NCBI RefSeq assembly: GCF_008831285.2
Contig: NC_045146.1
Span: 14,997,149 to 15,061,148 of the forward strand
Reading direction: 5' to 3'
DNA length: 64,000 nucleotides
Source: Nymphaea colorata
Taxonomy: Eukaryota; Streptophyta; Magnoliopsida; Nymphaeales; Nymphaeaceae
How positions within the stretch are numbered: the first letter of the stretch is position 1; each line of letters starts with the position of its first letter. Positions 11,173 through 23,500 of the stretch are shown one piece after another. The notes beneath the pieces are model-generated. The model was not told the DNA's origin. It was given only the letters and a program-made list of their open reading frames with translations, and ran no database searches. Both the position numbers and the translations under genes were made by a program.

Positions 11173-11668
11173 ATACCGCGTGATTTCTACGCATTTCCCC
11201 ATCCTCTCAGCCTCCATCACATGCGCATGCCTCCGTCCCATCCATCCATGCATCATGAACATCATCATGGTGATGGTGATGACCGACCAGCGACACCTCG
11301 AGCGGGGCCCGCAGGGACGCTGCTCAGCCATTGGCCTACCGACTCGTCCCCTTGTCATTGTGGGCCCCACTCCTTCCCGGCCCGGATGATTGTCCACTTC
11401 CTAACTGCCATCAATGAACCGGTGAGGAAGCCTTTTTTTCCTCTTTATTTTTTTATTTGTATATTTTATTGTTGCACTTGCTTCCACAGGGCCGGATGGG
11501 TTGCCCTTCCAGCGGCCCACCACTTTAATGTTTCCTTTTTTTTATTTAAATATTCACATCAACTGAATCTTTAGCTTGTTCACCTCCAGTACAGTAAATA
11601 GTAAGAAGATTCCGGAAGCCGGTTTTAGGAGGTTTGAATTTCTTTAAATATGAACTCATGAAATTAAC

Positions 11669-11700
<32 letters not shown>

Positions 11701-11714
11701 CGTGTGTGTGTGTG
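11669..11714. repeat. Compound (TA)9-(TG)n microsatellite
   Basis: A TA run (11669-11686) continues as TG repeats with one CG interruption (to 11714). Confidence 0.85.
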
Positions 11715-14225
11715 CAGAGCCTCAACAAAGGGTTACATATCTTAACCAGGATTCACCTCCAAAAGGACACTTAATGGTGTCATTCAAGCATATCCCCAAG
11801 TTGTTCTTCAAAAATTTGACCTTACTATTAGATTTCAATTGTGGACAAAAAGTCTTCTGGTATGTAGATCAGATTTTATAACCAACAAAGCTAGAATCGT
11901 TTGATTTTAAGACGTTATAAAATGTAATTATGTTCTCATGATTTTTAGACTTTTACGTATTACATTTAAAGTTTTTTTTTTTTAAGAATGAAAAAATATC
12001 CTATTGCGTCATGACAGTAGATAAAGCAGATGGTACTAAAAATTGTTCCAAGTTCGAGAGTGAGTAGTTAATCGAGGAGTGTTATGTTAAGTACTGCTCG
12101 TATTTAACTAATAAGAAATTTGAAAGGAACAGTAAGTAAGCAAATTTTCAAATAATTTTACAGTAGAGAAATGGAGGAATCAACGACAGATTTCCTGCGT
12201 TTTTCTACCATGATCCGGACCTGACCCATTGCCAGCAATAATCTGGCCTTGGCTTTTAATATTAACAGCCCATCTTACTCCTTGGTTTATATCTTTCCAT
12301 ATAGCAAACTCCAGTCCGCATTTCTCGGGTCCATGTATTCAATTTATAGCAATGAAATTCAAGAAAAAATGAAACTGTGACGCCTTTTCTTAATAAAAAG
12401 TATGGCGTATGACAAAAAATTTGCGGTTGATGGACCAAACATTTGCACGTAGAATTGTTCAGCCACTATCATTTTTCTCATGAAAGATCAGGTAAGAGTA
12501 CCCTCGTCCGAGTCTACAATCAAAAGCTCTTAAATAGGCTCAGCACTGGACCATCTGATTTTACCGGATTAATATTGTGAAAAATTAATGGCAATGACAC
12601 ACAGACACATATAAAAATTCATTTTACCAATACTTATCATATGAAAACACTGAGGCACATATAAAATATATATTAGCCAGAACATTTTGTAGACATTGAA
12701 CATTGTAAGTATATGAAGTGATGAAATAAACCTTAATGAGTTTTCACCAAATTTCATCTTGAAAATCACCAGGTAAATAGTAATCACGAGAAAGATAGAG
12801 AGAGCAGTTGACTGGCAAACACTGGCATTTACTATTCTGATGTGATTTGGCTGGACCAGCTTGCTTTCATGGTGCAGTGGTCCTCTCTCTCTCGCTCTCG
12901 AAGGCCACACATACTCCACAGTCAGGTCCCCTCCCGAGAACTTTGTTACATAGTGGAGGTCCCTGCAGCTGTCCCATCCCCCTTCTTCTCTCTTTTCTTT
13001 TCCCTTAATGCTGTTGCTGGACATGGAAGATCACAGCTCCCAAGGAAAGGAGAGCTCCTGCCTCTGTTGCGTTTGCCCTCGCAGGGCTAAACGCTACAAG
13101 CAGATCGAGTCTGTGGTGACGGCAGAATATTCAATGTTATGTTTAATTCATTGTTCTTTTTCTCCCTTTTCTTTCTCTTTGATCTTTACCGTACTTCATT
13201 CGAATCGACCTTGTGTATACGTCAGGTCTAACTGGTAGTCTATATCAGAAGATCATGTAGCCATGCATGGCAGACAAAAGAAAGCCAATTAACCCGTCGA
13301 GCTTGTCATCTTCAAATATAGCTTCCAGTCTTTAAACTAATCCGTTTCCAGGACTATATAACAATTTATAAGCTAAAGAAGGCAGGCCAGAAGCTGATTG
13401 CTTTCCACTGAGAAATGCACCTATTGGATCTAAGAAGCAGCACTCTCCAATAGGAAAACCATCTTGCATGGAAATTCGAGGCTGAATTTGATTTTCTGAA
13501 CATGCGCAATGCTGGTTCTATATATTTTTCTTAGACAAGTGGTGTTTGGCAGATCCTACATGTTCATGAATTATACCAACGCAGTCTAGTAAGATCAGCA
13601 CCTGTGAGGAGGTTCCAACATAAGCCTGATTCTTTCACTCTGTGCATCAGTTCATGCAAACTGCAACAATTACGATTCACGTGCAAGCCTATGATTCCAC
13701 AGCCTCTACTCTCTCTTCTAATCACTTGTTGGGAGAGATCTTATTTGTAGCTGGAACTTGCTACGATTAGGTCCATGTTCTTAAGATCTTAATTGGGATG
13801 CAAATAAAGGTTTCTATTCTCAATTATACAAAAAAGAAAAGCATTTTATAATAGCTTATCCTTATCAAACTGCCACAGTTGAGATTATCTTTCTGATCTT
13901 ATGTATTGGTTTCCTCTTCCTCATTTGTATATCTTTATCACGATCACAAGCAATATTGTCAGTGAAATCTGGCCTGGATTATCATTATATCTGATTAGTT
14001 AAGAGCCTTAACTAAACATGCAAAGTCCCCATTAGTAGAGTACTAGCTCAAAGTTTTGTACCGGCCAGCAAGTGACGGAGTTTCTCAACTCATGAGGATC
14101 CAGATCCTTGTGCAAAAATTGGGAAAAAAAAATCTAAAGAATTAAAGATGTGAGGTCATGCGATCCATTTTGATGCTTTTATCATACATTAGGCTGATAA
14201 GTAAACAAACCAAACACTAACTATT

Positions 14226-14361
14226 AGGGGCTATCTGCAATCTGTCTCAAAATTGGAGTAAATTTATTAAACACTGCAACAAGCAACAAGTGTCTCACGA
14301 GCTTAAGGTAGATTCATGAAACACTCGTATCGTATCATGTTGGTAATGTCAAATAGCCCCT
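14226..14361. mobile_element. MITE-like element B
   Basis: About 136 bp. The left end AGGGGCTATCTGCAAT matches the right end read in reverse, AGGGGCTATTTGACATTACC. The inside has GATTCATGAAACACTC, which resembles elements A (6698) and C (54914). It is non-coding, and a target-site duplication is not evident. Confidence 0.5.
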
Positions 14362-14886
14362 CGACTCGATGGTGAGGCATCACGTGTGTGGGTCATTTAT
14401 TTGAGTATTTTGCTTGTGTGCCCACTGAATAAATAGAGTTATAAATGACACCTTTACCGATGTTCTTTGACAAGACAAACGTGCAACTTCTATTCTTCAA
14501 TAATCCACATCACTTCTGCCCTGCCTCAAGACCTTTAGGTTTGTGGATGTGATGCCCAAGAGATTTAAACTTTCTATATGAAACAGTAGAATGACAGGAT
14601 AATACAATACGGCATAGTTATCATAGTACTACAGGAACAGGAAATATACTTCCTATCTTCGTAAAATCTATAAGGTGGGCAGGCTTTGCTGTATTGCCTA
14701 AACCTTCAGCTATATTAATCAGTAAATCATCATCCAAGTCTTTCCTTGGCTTTCTCATTTCAATCTTGTACAGTTATGACGTCTAACAATCTTCTGCGTT
14801 TTTATCACAGCACATCCTTGCTTTCTTTCAGCATATTGTTGCTTACTCTCTCCCTCAAATTGGTACCTATAAGTCACTGATATGCT

Positions 14887-14888
<2 letters not shown>

Positions 14889-14916
<28 letters not shown>
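14889..14916. repeat. (AT)14 microsatellite
   Basis: An uninterrupted AT dinucleotide run. Confidence 0.9.
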
Positions 14917-14920
<4 letters not shown>

Positions 14921-16657
14921 ATTGATCTGATCAGCCAATCATTGAGTCCAGGTCTCTAATTAATTTGTCAATCGAAACTATCCCTCTCCCGAATTATTGT
15001 AAATTGGTGCACTACTATGTCAAGCTCTCCTTCTCCCTCCCAAAATGTGATTATTTGTCTGGTGTACAATGCAATTTAAAAGGTTGAGGTATATATTTGG
15101 TTAGTCGGTGTGTCATTACGGTAAAGAGGAAGAAAACTCATATAATCTATCTTGGGGCTGTGAGAAAGTTCAAAAACTTACTAGCACCATCCTTCCTTCC
15201 CCAGTGGTGTCATATCCTTCATTTGCACGTGATCATCTCTTCGGTCCGGTATATATTCGGAGATCAAAGCGACGGTGTTTTTTGTGGCGAACTTGGCTCT
15301 ATTGCTTTTGGCGATAGATTTGGATTATGAGGAATCATGTATTCTTTTCACTGGATGTTTATGATTTTGAGGTCTCCCTCTTTAATCTCTCTCTCTCTCT
15401 CTCGTACACACGCACATTACCGGCTTTTTCCTCGAGTCTCCTCACGAAATGTTCGTTATCTGCTAACGAATAAACCAGATAATCAATAGCATTAAAAATT
15501 ACCAGAGCGAATTCATTTCAGAAGTTCACATTCACACATTAGATAAGCATCTGAATTCTGGCTTTAAGATTTCCAGTCAGAATTGATATCAGTTCTTTTT
15601 CATCCAAATGAGAACCCAAACATCCCTTTATTTGGATCCAAGTCTGAATCTGGACAGTCGATGATGAAACGGATCGAATCCGATCGACCGCTGAGAACCT
15701 TGCACTTGACAAGGGGATGGGGAGCTGCAATGTCCAAGTTAAACCAAACTGGCATTGGATTCGAGTGTGAGCGACAGCTTTATTAATTTTTGGACAGTTT
15801 TTTTAAGTTATTAAATGGGACGCTGTTAATTTTAATTAAAGTTTTTTTAATAGGGAAATTTTCATTCCAGACCTTGTTTTTACTAATAATTTCGAAAGGA
15901 GATTCTTAATAACAAGCACACGTTACATAAGAACTGCCAAATAAGGACTTGAAGCGAACTTGCGTTAACCTAATGAATGCAAAAGACAGCTAAAACACTA
16001 GCAACGTAATTTACGAAAGACAATTTGCTCATAATATTTTTCGTTTCTCAAGCTGATAGGTTTTAATTTCATGCTCTTGTTCAATAGTTTCATTGAATTT
16101 TGATCTTTATTAAGAAAATCGAAAACAACTTCTTTGTCTTTTGAAATTATATATAGGAAAAAAGTTTATCTCAAACATAAAATCCCTTTTCAATGTCTCT
16201 CCCATGAAGTGGAGCTGATCGAACCAACGGCTACCTGTAGTCCCTCTCGGATGTATAAAACGCGGGCTGACTTAATTTTTATGCAATTGCAATACCTTAA
16301 ACGATGTTAATGAAAGTTATACCTATATATGTTAACATATATTAAGAGAACTCGAAGAAAAAAAGGATGTTGGCAGACTGTTTTTCGTGATCCATATTTA
16401 TATGCAATTTATAGGATTGCAGTTTTCTTGAATTTCTTTTGGCCCGGTTTGGATTCTGAAATTGAAGTATAATTCGCACAACACACGGTCGAATGCGTTT
16501 TTCTTTTTAATTGTTACTACGCTAATACCAAAGTTAGAGGATTTTGCTGACATTTCCGCTGAACATCTTTTACAATTTGTTTGCTAGAATAAATAATTTG
16601 CATTTTTAACTTCTTTTCAATTCACGAAAGAAATTTTCTGGCTTTTTGGCTCTGGCA

Positions 16658-16662
16658 TTTAT

Positions 16663-16664
<2 letters not shown>
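16658..16664 (+). promoter_or_regulatory. TATA-like element of the RRA-like gene
   Basis: TTTATAA lies 231 bp before the start codon and directly abuts a (CT)20 tract, a common arrangement in plant core promoters. The transcription start is not known. Confidence 0.35.

Positions 16665-16704
<40 letters not shown>
16665..16704. repeat. (CT)20 microsatellite in the promoter/leader of the RRA-like gene
   Basis: Forty bases of perfect CT lie between the TATA-like word and the start codon at 16895. Pyrimidine tracts near plant transcription starts can act as core-promoter elements; length variation here could affect expression (inference). Confidence 0.85.
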
Positions 16705-16708
<4 letters not shown>

Positions 16709-16894
16709 GAAGGGTTTCTGATCCTACCAACAATCGGCAGATTGGTGAGAGATCCCTTTCTCTCCGCCAAAACCCTTTAGGTTGGACACCCAACATCCCC
16801 TTTTGCCATTCTGCATCTTTCCTGATCATTCAAGAAGGGAAGTGTGGTTTTTGCCCCCTTGACCATCGCCTGAGATCGGGAGGAAACTGATGCT

Positions 16895-18572
16895 ATGAAA
16901 GGGCGGCGAGAAGCGATTTTGTCGAAAGGCCAGTCGATTCGAGGGTCGAGAATCTTCATAGGTATTGGAATCGGCATTCTCATTGGCTCCTTCTTCGCCT
17001 TCTTTTACCCCAGTGGCTTCATCCGTCGCCCACCACACAATGAAGAACTGCTCGATATATCCAATTTTGAGGTACCCCTCTTTACAATTTCTGCGCAATG
17101 AAACGAAAAGGCCCCATAATCTTCAATTTCTTTCTCTTGAAGTTCTTAGTTTGCTATTTCTTGAGTAGTTAAGAAGCTTATTCGGCATGTGTAGCTGAAA
17201 ATCTGATATTTCATTTGTTGTTGATCTAATAAAAATGTGCGAATAATGAGTACGAAATATCGACAACTTTGAAGATCTTCAGATGTTAAGATTATGAAAA
17301 TTATGCCTAAAGGGTATTTTCTATGTTTTAGTTTAGTGGGTTATGAAGGTTCTTGAAATAATTTTTTTACTAGCTGCAAATCCTTAGCTAGGATGGATAT
17401 TTGGACATAGAGTTCAGGGATTGAGTGGCTCGTTTGTTTTCTTGATCTATTAGGTCAGTTCGATTAACTGTGCAACTCCAGAACAAATTAGCTCGTTGGG
17501 CTCCGAGGTGATTTCTTTGTCGAAGAAGAACGAGGAATTGGAGCGACAGATCAGGGAGTTGAACTTGACACTTCAGATTGCAGAAAAGGCAATGGAACTT
17601 GCTGAGGAACGATTCCTTGCATCGGGGAAGCAGCAGAAAGCCGGCAATGTCGGTACTGTTAAGAGCGTGAGGACGAATCCGACCATTGTTGCGGATCCGG
17701 CCGTCAATCCGAGGCTGCAGAAGGTCCTTGAGGAAGTGGCTGTTAACAAAGAGATTATTGTTGCTGTTGCTAACATCAATGTTAAGGACATGCTGGAGGT
17801 TTGGTTCGGGAGCATCAAGCACGTGGGGATCCCCAACTATTTGGTTGTGGCGCTAGATGATGCCACTGTGAGCTTCTGCAAGCGAAAGGGTGTTCCAGTT
17901 TACAGGAGGAACCCAGATGAAGGTGTCGATTCTGTTGCCAAGAACGGAGACAACCATGCAATTTCAGGCTTGAAATTTCGAATTCTGAGGGAATTCTTGC
18001 AGCTTGGCTACAGTGTTCTTCTCTCTGACGTTGACATTGTCTATCTGCAAAACCCATTTGATCATCTATACAGAGATTGTGATGTAGAATCCATGACCGA
18101 TGGCCATGACAATTCGACCGCCTATGGGTATAATGATGTTTCTGATGAGCCTACAATGGGGTGGGCTCGCTATGCTCACACTATGCGCATATGGGTTTAC
18201 AACTCTGGTTTCTTCTACATCAGACCTACCATTCCATCAATTGAGCTTCTGGATCGTGTTGCGCACAGGCTTGCTACAAAAAAGGGTCTGTGGGATCAAG
18301 CAGTCTTCAATGAGGAGCTCTGCTTCCCTTCTCACCCTGGATATGATGGCCTCCATGCATCAAGGAGAACCATGGATTTCTATAAATTCATGAACAGCAA
18401 AGTTTTGTTCAAGAGTGTCAGAAAGGACCCCAACTTGGCCAAGTTAAAGCCTGTGATTGTTCATATAAACTATCATCCTGATAAGCTTCCTAGAATGAAA
18501 GCAGTTGTAGAGTATTATGTGGACGGGAAGCAAGATGCATTACGGAACTTTCCTGATGGTTCTGACTGGTGA
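16895..18572 (+). CDS. RRA3: Extensin/hydroxyproline arabinosyltransferase, RRA1/2/3-like (GT77)
   Basis: Exons 16895-17071 and 17454-18572 join in phase 0 to give 431 residues, close to the length I remember for Arabidopsis RRA proteins (about 430). It is a Golgi type II membrane protein: a short basic N-terminus, one membrane segment (about residues 20-38, [17 protein letters not shown]), a charged coiled-coil stem (about 80-110), then the catalytic domain. The nucleotide-sugar-binding DVD motif is at residues 251-253 in [16 protein letters not shown]. Further family blocks include [28 protein letters not shown] and [12 protein letters not shown]. In Arabidopsis, RRA enzymes add the second, beta-1,2-linked arabinose to hydroxyproline arabinosides on extensins, and so shape cell walls and root hairs. 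The exon-1 ATG is chosen because it gives the anchor; the TTG at 17496 is internal. A two-codon upstream ORF overlaps the start. Which of RRA1, RRA2 or RRA3 it corresponds to is uncertain. Confidence 0.95.
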
Positions 18573-20526
18573 AAACTATAAGACAGATGGCGAATGAATT
18601 CTTGCTTGGGAATCCTTAGCTCGACGATCATGTAGGGACGGAGAATGTGGTAAGCTGATTGCATAGAATGTATTAATTCAATATGGTTCTACAGCTGAAT
18701 TTCCAAATCAGTTGTACTTCTCTTGATTAATCGGTGTACTATATTTTCTTCTTTTTCTGTGGAAAATGAGTGCTCCTGGTACACCCTAATTTGATCCCAT
18801 TCTTTATATCCAGCGACTTGAGCACCCGCAACCCTGCGACTCATCAAAATGCACACTACTGGCAATAAGCCTGGGACTGACGAAACTCTGCGTTTAATTT
18901 CAGTTGTGTGAATCAAAGTGTAGGGATATGATCATTCGGGTATTCTGGATAGCAACTCTGGTTTTACGACTACTTATACCTTGGAGAATCCCATCTCAAG
19001 CATACTGTCAGTGGTGTGGAACTAGTTTTCTCTTTTTTCCTCTTGAATGTTTGTATATTATTATGACTTAGAAAAACAGTGGCGGAACACCAACATGGCC
19101 GCTCAACTACAGCACTCTCCTGTGAGAACAAAAATGGTAGTCAGGCCTCTGTGATGAGATGGTTCTGGTAGCCGTAGGTATAGACAGTTAATTGGTGACC
19201 CTTGAAAGGTTCACGTGGTCCAAAGTTTTTGTATTCGGACTTCACCTAGGACTACCAAGCTGTAGATGTGTTCAAGAAGAACGTTTGGATACACCACCTT
19301 CGTAAATAGAGTCGCCAAACTACGCCAGCTCAAAAAGCAAGGAACATTTTGTGGAATAGCCAGGCAGTATTTCTCGAACTTTATCTTGCCGATCAAAAAC
19401 GAACATTCATTTCTGTTGAGGGCTGAAAGTTGCGAGCCTTAAATTCACTTGCAAGTGATGCTCATCAAGAGACACCTTGCAAATCGGCTACGTTTCAAGC
19501 CTTCAAGTGCTTTGGAGGCCAGTTATTGGATAATTCAAGATTTTGAAGGATCGCCTGTGAAGGGTAGGGGGCACAAGATCAGCCTTGTTAGAGCTTTAAC
19601 AAGTTTTCGACCGAATGGACAGGCTTGACAGTTAACCAATTCGAGCATCTATCGATATCGAGATTAGCTTTACCCAAATGGACTTGCTTGAACACGACGC
19701 GCAAGTCTACCTAGAGCGTACTCACCTCATTGTGCAACCATAATGTCTAATATGTGTGTGTGTGTGTGTGCGAGAAGAGAGAGAGAGAACAAACACAATT
19801 TAACTTTGATTAAGAAACGGTTTACGTTTCAAGATTATTAAGATTTAAGAAACAAGCTCAAAACATCTGCAACTGATCCGATCAGCGCACCATTTACTAT
19901 TGAAAGGCACTGATAACAACCGAGCACCCTATTTCACTGCTCTCCAGACGTCTACGCAGCAGCCCAGAAGAGTCTTCGCATTTGATTAAGGTCATTTCGT
20001 TGCTAGACCATCAAATGCAGCAAGCCATCCAGCACTTTACGTTATTTCCCTTTCCATCTCCCCACGTTCTGATGTTTTCAATTTCTCATCACAATCTCAT
20101 CCTTCATGGAGTCTGACAGCCAGCGCGTCCTAGCAGTGGATTCTCAAATTGGAGGGAAAGAATGCTTGTGAGCTTCCATTAACCAATAAATAGTGGCCCT
20201 TCATAAACATCTGAATCTATCTTCAGATTCTTGCTGTATCCACGATTCAGCTGGCAGCAGTGCATATTATCTAACATAAACCAATGCATGTTCCTGCAGT
20301 GGTTTTTCTCAAGCAGACACCAAACGCTTCGCTTCATGCATGAAGAGACAAGTATGTCCAGTCAATACTCCGCAGCTTCCCCAGCCAATTCATTTCACGT
20401 GATGATTCTCAATTCCTTAAGGAACGGCATAACCAAACACGTCAATTTAGAAGGACACAAATTCTACTAATTTACAGAGCCATTAATATTGTTATAAGAT
20501 AAAGATAATCTGACGAGCAGCTAACC
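18573..20526. other. Intergenic between the RRA-like and GBF1-like genes
   Basis: The two genes face each other, so this interval holds both 3' UTRs. A (TG)n tract lies near 19755-19770. No ORF of note and no recognisable repeat family. Confidence 0.6.
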
Positions 20527-23500
20527 TCAATTTTTTCTGGATTCGACCTTCCCATTGGTGCTAAAAAATTTGTTATTTTTGGGACCAGAAATCAAACTGC
20601 TGCCCCTTGATAAGTCACGCGGGTGTCCATTTCCTTCGTTGCTAATAGCAGAATAAGTTACTGTATCTGCATTTTCTTGATCTAACATAGATAGTGCTTC
20701 AGGTCCATAATACCGAGACAGTTGTTCCTGTCACAGAAAGCAAAAAAATAAAAAACCCTTGCAATAAGCATTTCAAGGTCACCAAGATAGTCATACTTCC
20801 AATTCTAATTCAACAGATAGGACAGCATATCATCAACTTTTAGTATACGGGATTTTACAGATTGTCCCCACTATGTGGTAGGATACTAGGACTAACCAAT
20901 AACCATAAGGAGCTGCCACAATAAATCTAGAGACCGAAACTTTCTCTTTCAACCACGGTACATGGAGGCCTGAGGCTCATCCATCTCCAAATTTCCAAAT
21001 GTTGAAAGGAATACCATCAAGCATTCTCAGATTTGTATAATTAAGAACATTACTCGATGGAGTGCACACACATGGAGACATCAGTTCATGCATGGACAAG
21101 AATTCCTAGAACTATGGAATCTGGGCTCCAGGGAAAATAACCATGATCATTCTTGATGAAGATTTAGACACGATGTCTTCTAGGTAATTTATGAACCATA
21201 AGAGCCAAAAAGACCAAGTGACGGATGAACACATAAATGAATATTCAAGATTCCCTTTACATTGTACCAAGTTTTCCCCTCTCCTTTTCTCTTTATGCAA
21301 GCAGGACATGTAGACCTGAAGGAAATCAGCAATGAATCCACCAGGACCACCACCAGTATGGTGTGGATGACAATGGTGGTGACATGATGATAACAATGCG
21401 ACTTCTGCCAGTCATGATACTGATGATACTAATGATATATTAGCAAGAATATGATAATGATGTGTGTGGTTATCAATATGGACATGACAACAGCAATGAT
21501 AGGTTTGATATCTGTGTACATTTGCAACTTGTGACTCTGTGTGCAGCTTGCATGATTGTATTCATGTGTCTATGCTTGTCTTAAAGAGACGTGAGAAAGA
21601 GAAAGGAGAATTAATATGACAGCCATTAAACACCCTCAATTGCCAGGCACTAAGCTTTGTTTTGAAGAACATGTGAAAAGCATATCTCATAATTTGATTT
21701 TGTAAAAGGCCTAATACTCAAAATAGCATCCAAACAGGGCCATTGTCAAAACTTATATTCATCAGCACAGTTATTATTCACTGTCTATGTTATCCAACTC
21801 AGACTCACGATGCCCCCAATAATTTGACAAGTAGCAAATATAGAAAATACATATCTCCAAACCTCTACTTTAGGAAAAGAAATTGGTTCTAAAGTGTATG
21901 ATCCAATGTAAACAAGACCAACCAGAATAACAACCAAAAGCCAAATTGCTTTCCTACTGGAGTGGAAGTACATGATCACATGATCCTGCTGCAAATCATG
22001 GCTAAACCCATCATGATTGACTGCTTACTTGAACTATGAATAAATAAACAGTAGAGCATGCATAAGCAAATCTAAACTATTCAGAAACAAGGACAAACAG
22101 TCTCACCAATATTGATGCATTTTCAGATGTAAGCTTCTCACACTCATCAGAAAGTTGCTGGAGTTCAGTTCGGAGATTTTGATTCTCAGTGTTCAGTAGC
22201 TCCACCTTTGCTGCTAGTTCTTCGCACTCTGCCTGCACAGAATATGGCTTCGTAATGTTAGGTAATATAAAGATGGGCACGTATTTCTTATAACATGAGA
22301 AACCATGTATCTGGTAATGAAAAAGGTTGCATAAAATCTTGAAGGGCTTTCACAGTGCTAGAAATTCATGTGTGAAAGAGAGAGATTGAAAGAGAGACAG
22401 AGTTCGTTTATTGCTTTTGTATCTAAAAAAAAACCTGGACTTCTTTCCAACACTAGAGAAGGAAGCACAATGTGCCGCTAACTACAAATAGCAAGCATTA
22501 AAAATGAACTCCTCAAATAAAGCTCTTAGCAAATATACTTCCAGAAAGGAAAAAAAAACATCTTAAGAATATAAATACAAGTGAAACATATATAATTTCC
22601 AACATACTTGTTTACGAAGCCTTGATCTTCTTGCAGATTCACGATTAGATTGCTTTCTCCTTTGCCTCTTCAATTCACGTTCATCCTGTTAATTTTTAAG
22701 AATCAGCTGGTAGCAAAATTACAAGATCAAGTGGAAATTATATAGTTATTGGGCATACATTATTCAACAAACAACGATTATATGGTAAAATCCGAGCAAC
22801 ATAAGCAATAAATTTGCCAAAAGTGAACACCTGTATCCAGAGATCGGAAGGAACCCCTTCTCGTGCAATTATTGGTGCTGGCACAATTGCCGGTGGAACA
22901 CCAGCTGCAGCAGATCTTGCTTTCACATTTACTGCTCCAGCTGGAGATGCATTCCATAGATCCATCCCTATATTAAGATTGGTTGTTGGTCCAGCAGGGT
23001 TTCCTGGTACAGTTGCAGGAGGAACTGCTGTTGTTTGACCCTGACCAGTTAAACATGATTCTCCAGTTCGGCTAATGTATTGTGCAGCACTGTTTAGCTG
23101 AGCATTTGCTCCTGAAGTAGATTTAAAGCAATAAACCTTCCATGTCTATTGGAACTATGCATTTGAAATATAGATACACCATCGATGATATTCAAGAGAG
23201 TATTAGCATACCATCTACTATCATCTGGTCAAAAGCTCTTCTCCTTATTTCCTGCAACACGTAAAATAGAGGAAGTAGGTAAGATCCTCAAATCTCTCAA
23301 ATAAAAGATAAAGCTCGAACAAAGTTGTTTCACAATTAAGAATGTCTAAAACTTGGAACCAAATCCGAATATGCACTAATTTCCTTCACCTTGAGTGGAA
23401 AAGATTATGAAAGGAAAAATCTAACTGCAGGAAATACTGAAAAAACATTTGCATCAATCACAATATGAACCTAAGGATAACAGTATTGAACGCATTAGCT

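Larger units (their letters stand above)
10850..11480. promoter_or_regulatory. GC-rich, promoter-like island without a recognised gene
   Basis: This 630-bp block is sharply more GC-rich than the AT-rich DNA on both sides. It carries a palindromic G-box ACACGTGT (10936-10943) and GGGCCCCAC words (about 11007 and 11362). It also has a CCATCC/GGATGG hairpin (11032-11066) and a (CT)n tract (about 11136-11172). Plant promoters and leaders often have these features. Open frames on both strands (up to 171 codons) are low-complexity His/Ser/Arg-rich and resemble no family. It may be the promoter of a lost gene, a non-coding RNA locus, or simply a GC-rich repeat. Confidence 0.3.
11715..16440. other. 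Intergenic, no supported gene
   Basis: About 4.7 kb of AT-rich DNA. The frame at 13008-13238 begins with a Cys-rich segment (CLCCVCPRRAKRYKQ) but then becomes low complexity and has no matching neighbouring exon, so it is not called. A MITE-like element lies at 14226-14361 and an (AT)14 run at 14889-14916. I see nothing else above background. Confidence 0.55.

Noticed and set aside
10897-11574. 166- and 171-codon frames on opposite strands
   Set aside because: Mutually antisense, His/Met/Ser-rich, arising from CAT/GAT and CT repeats; no family resemblance.
13008-13238. 76-codon frame with a Cys-rich start
   Set aside because: Only the first 35 residues look protein-like, and no adjoining exon or known family was found.
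17388-17822. Minus-strand frame over the RRA-like exon 2
   Set aside because: Shadow of the real plus-strand coding exon.
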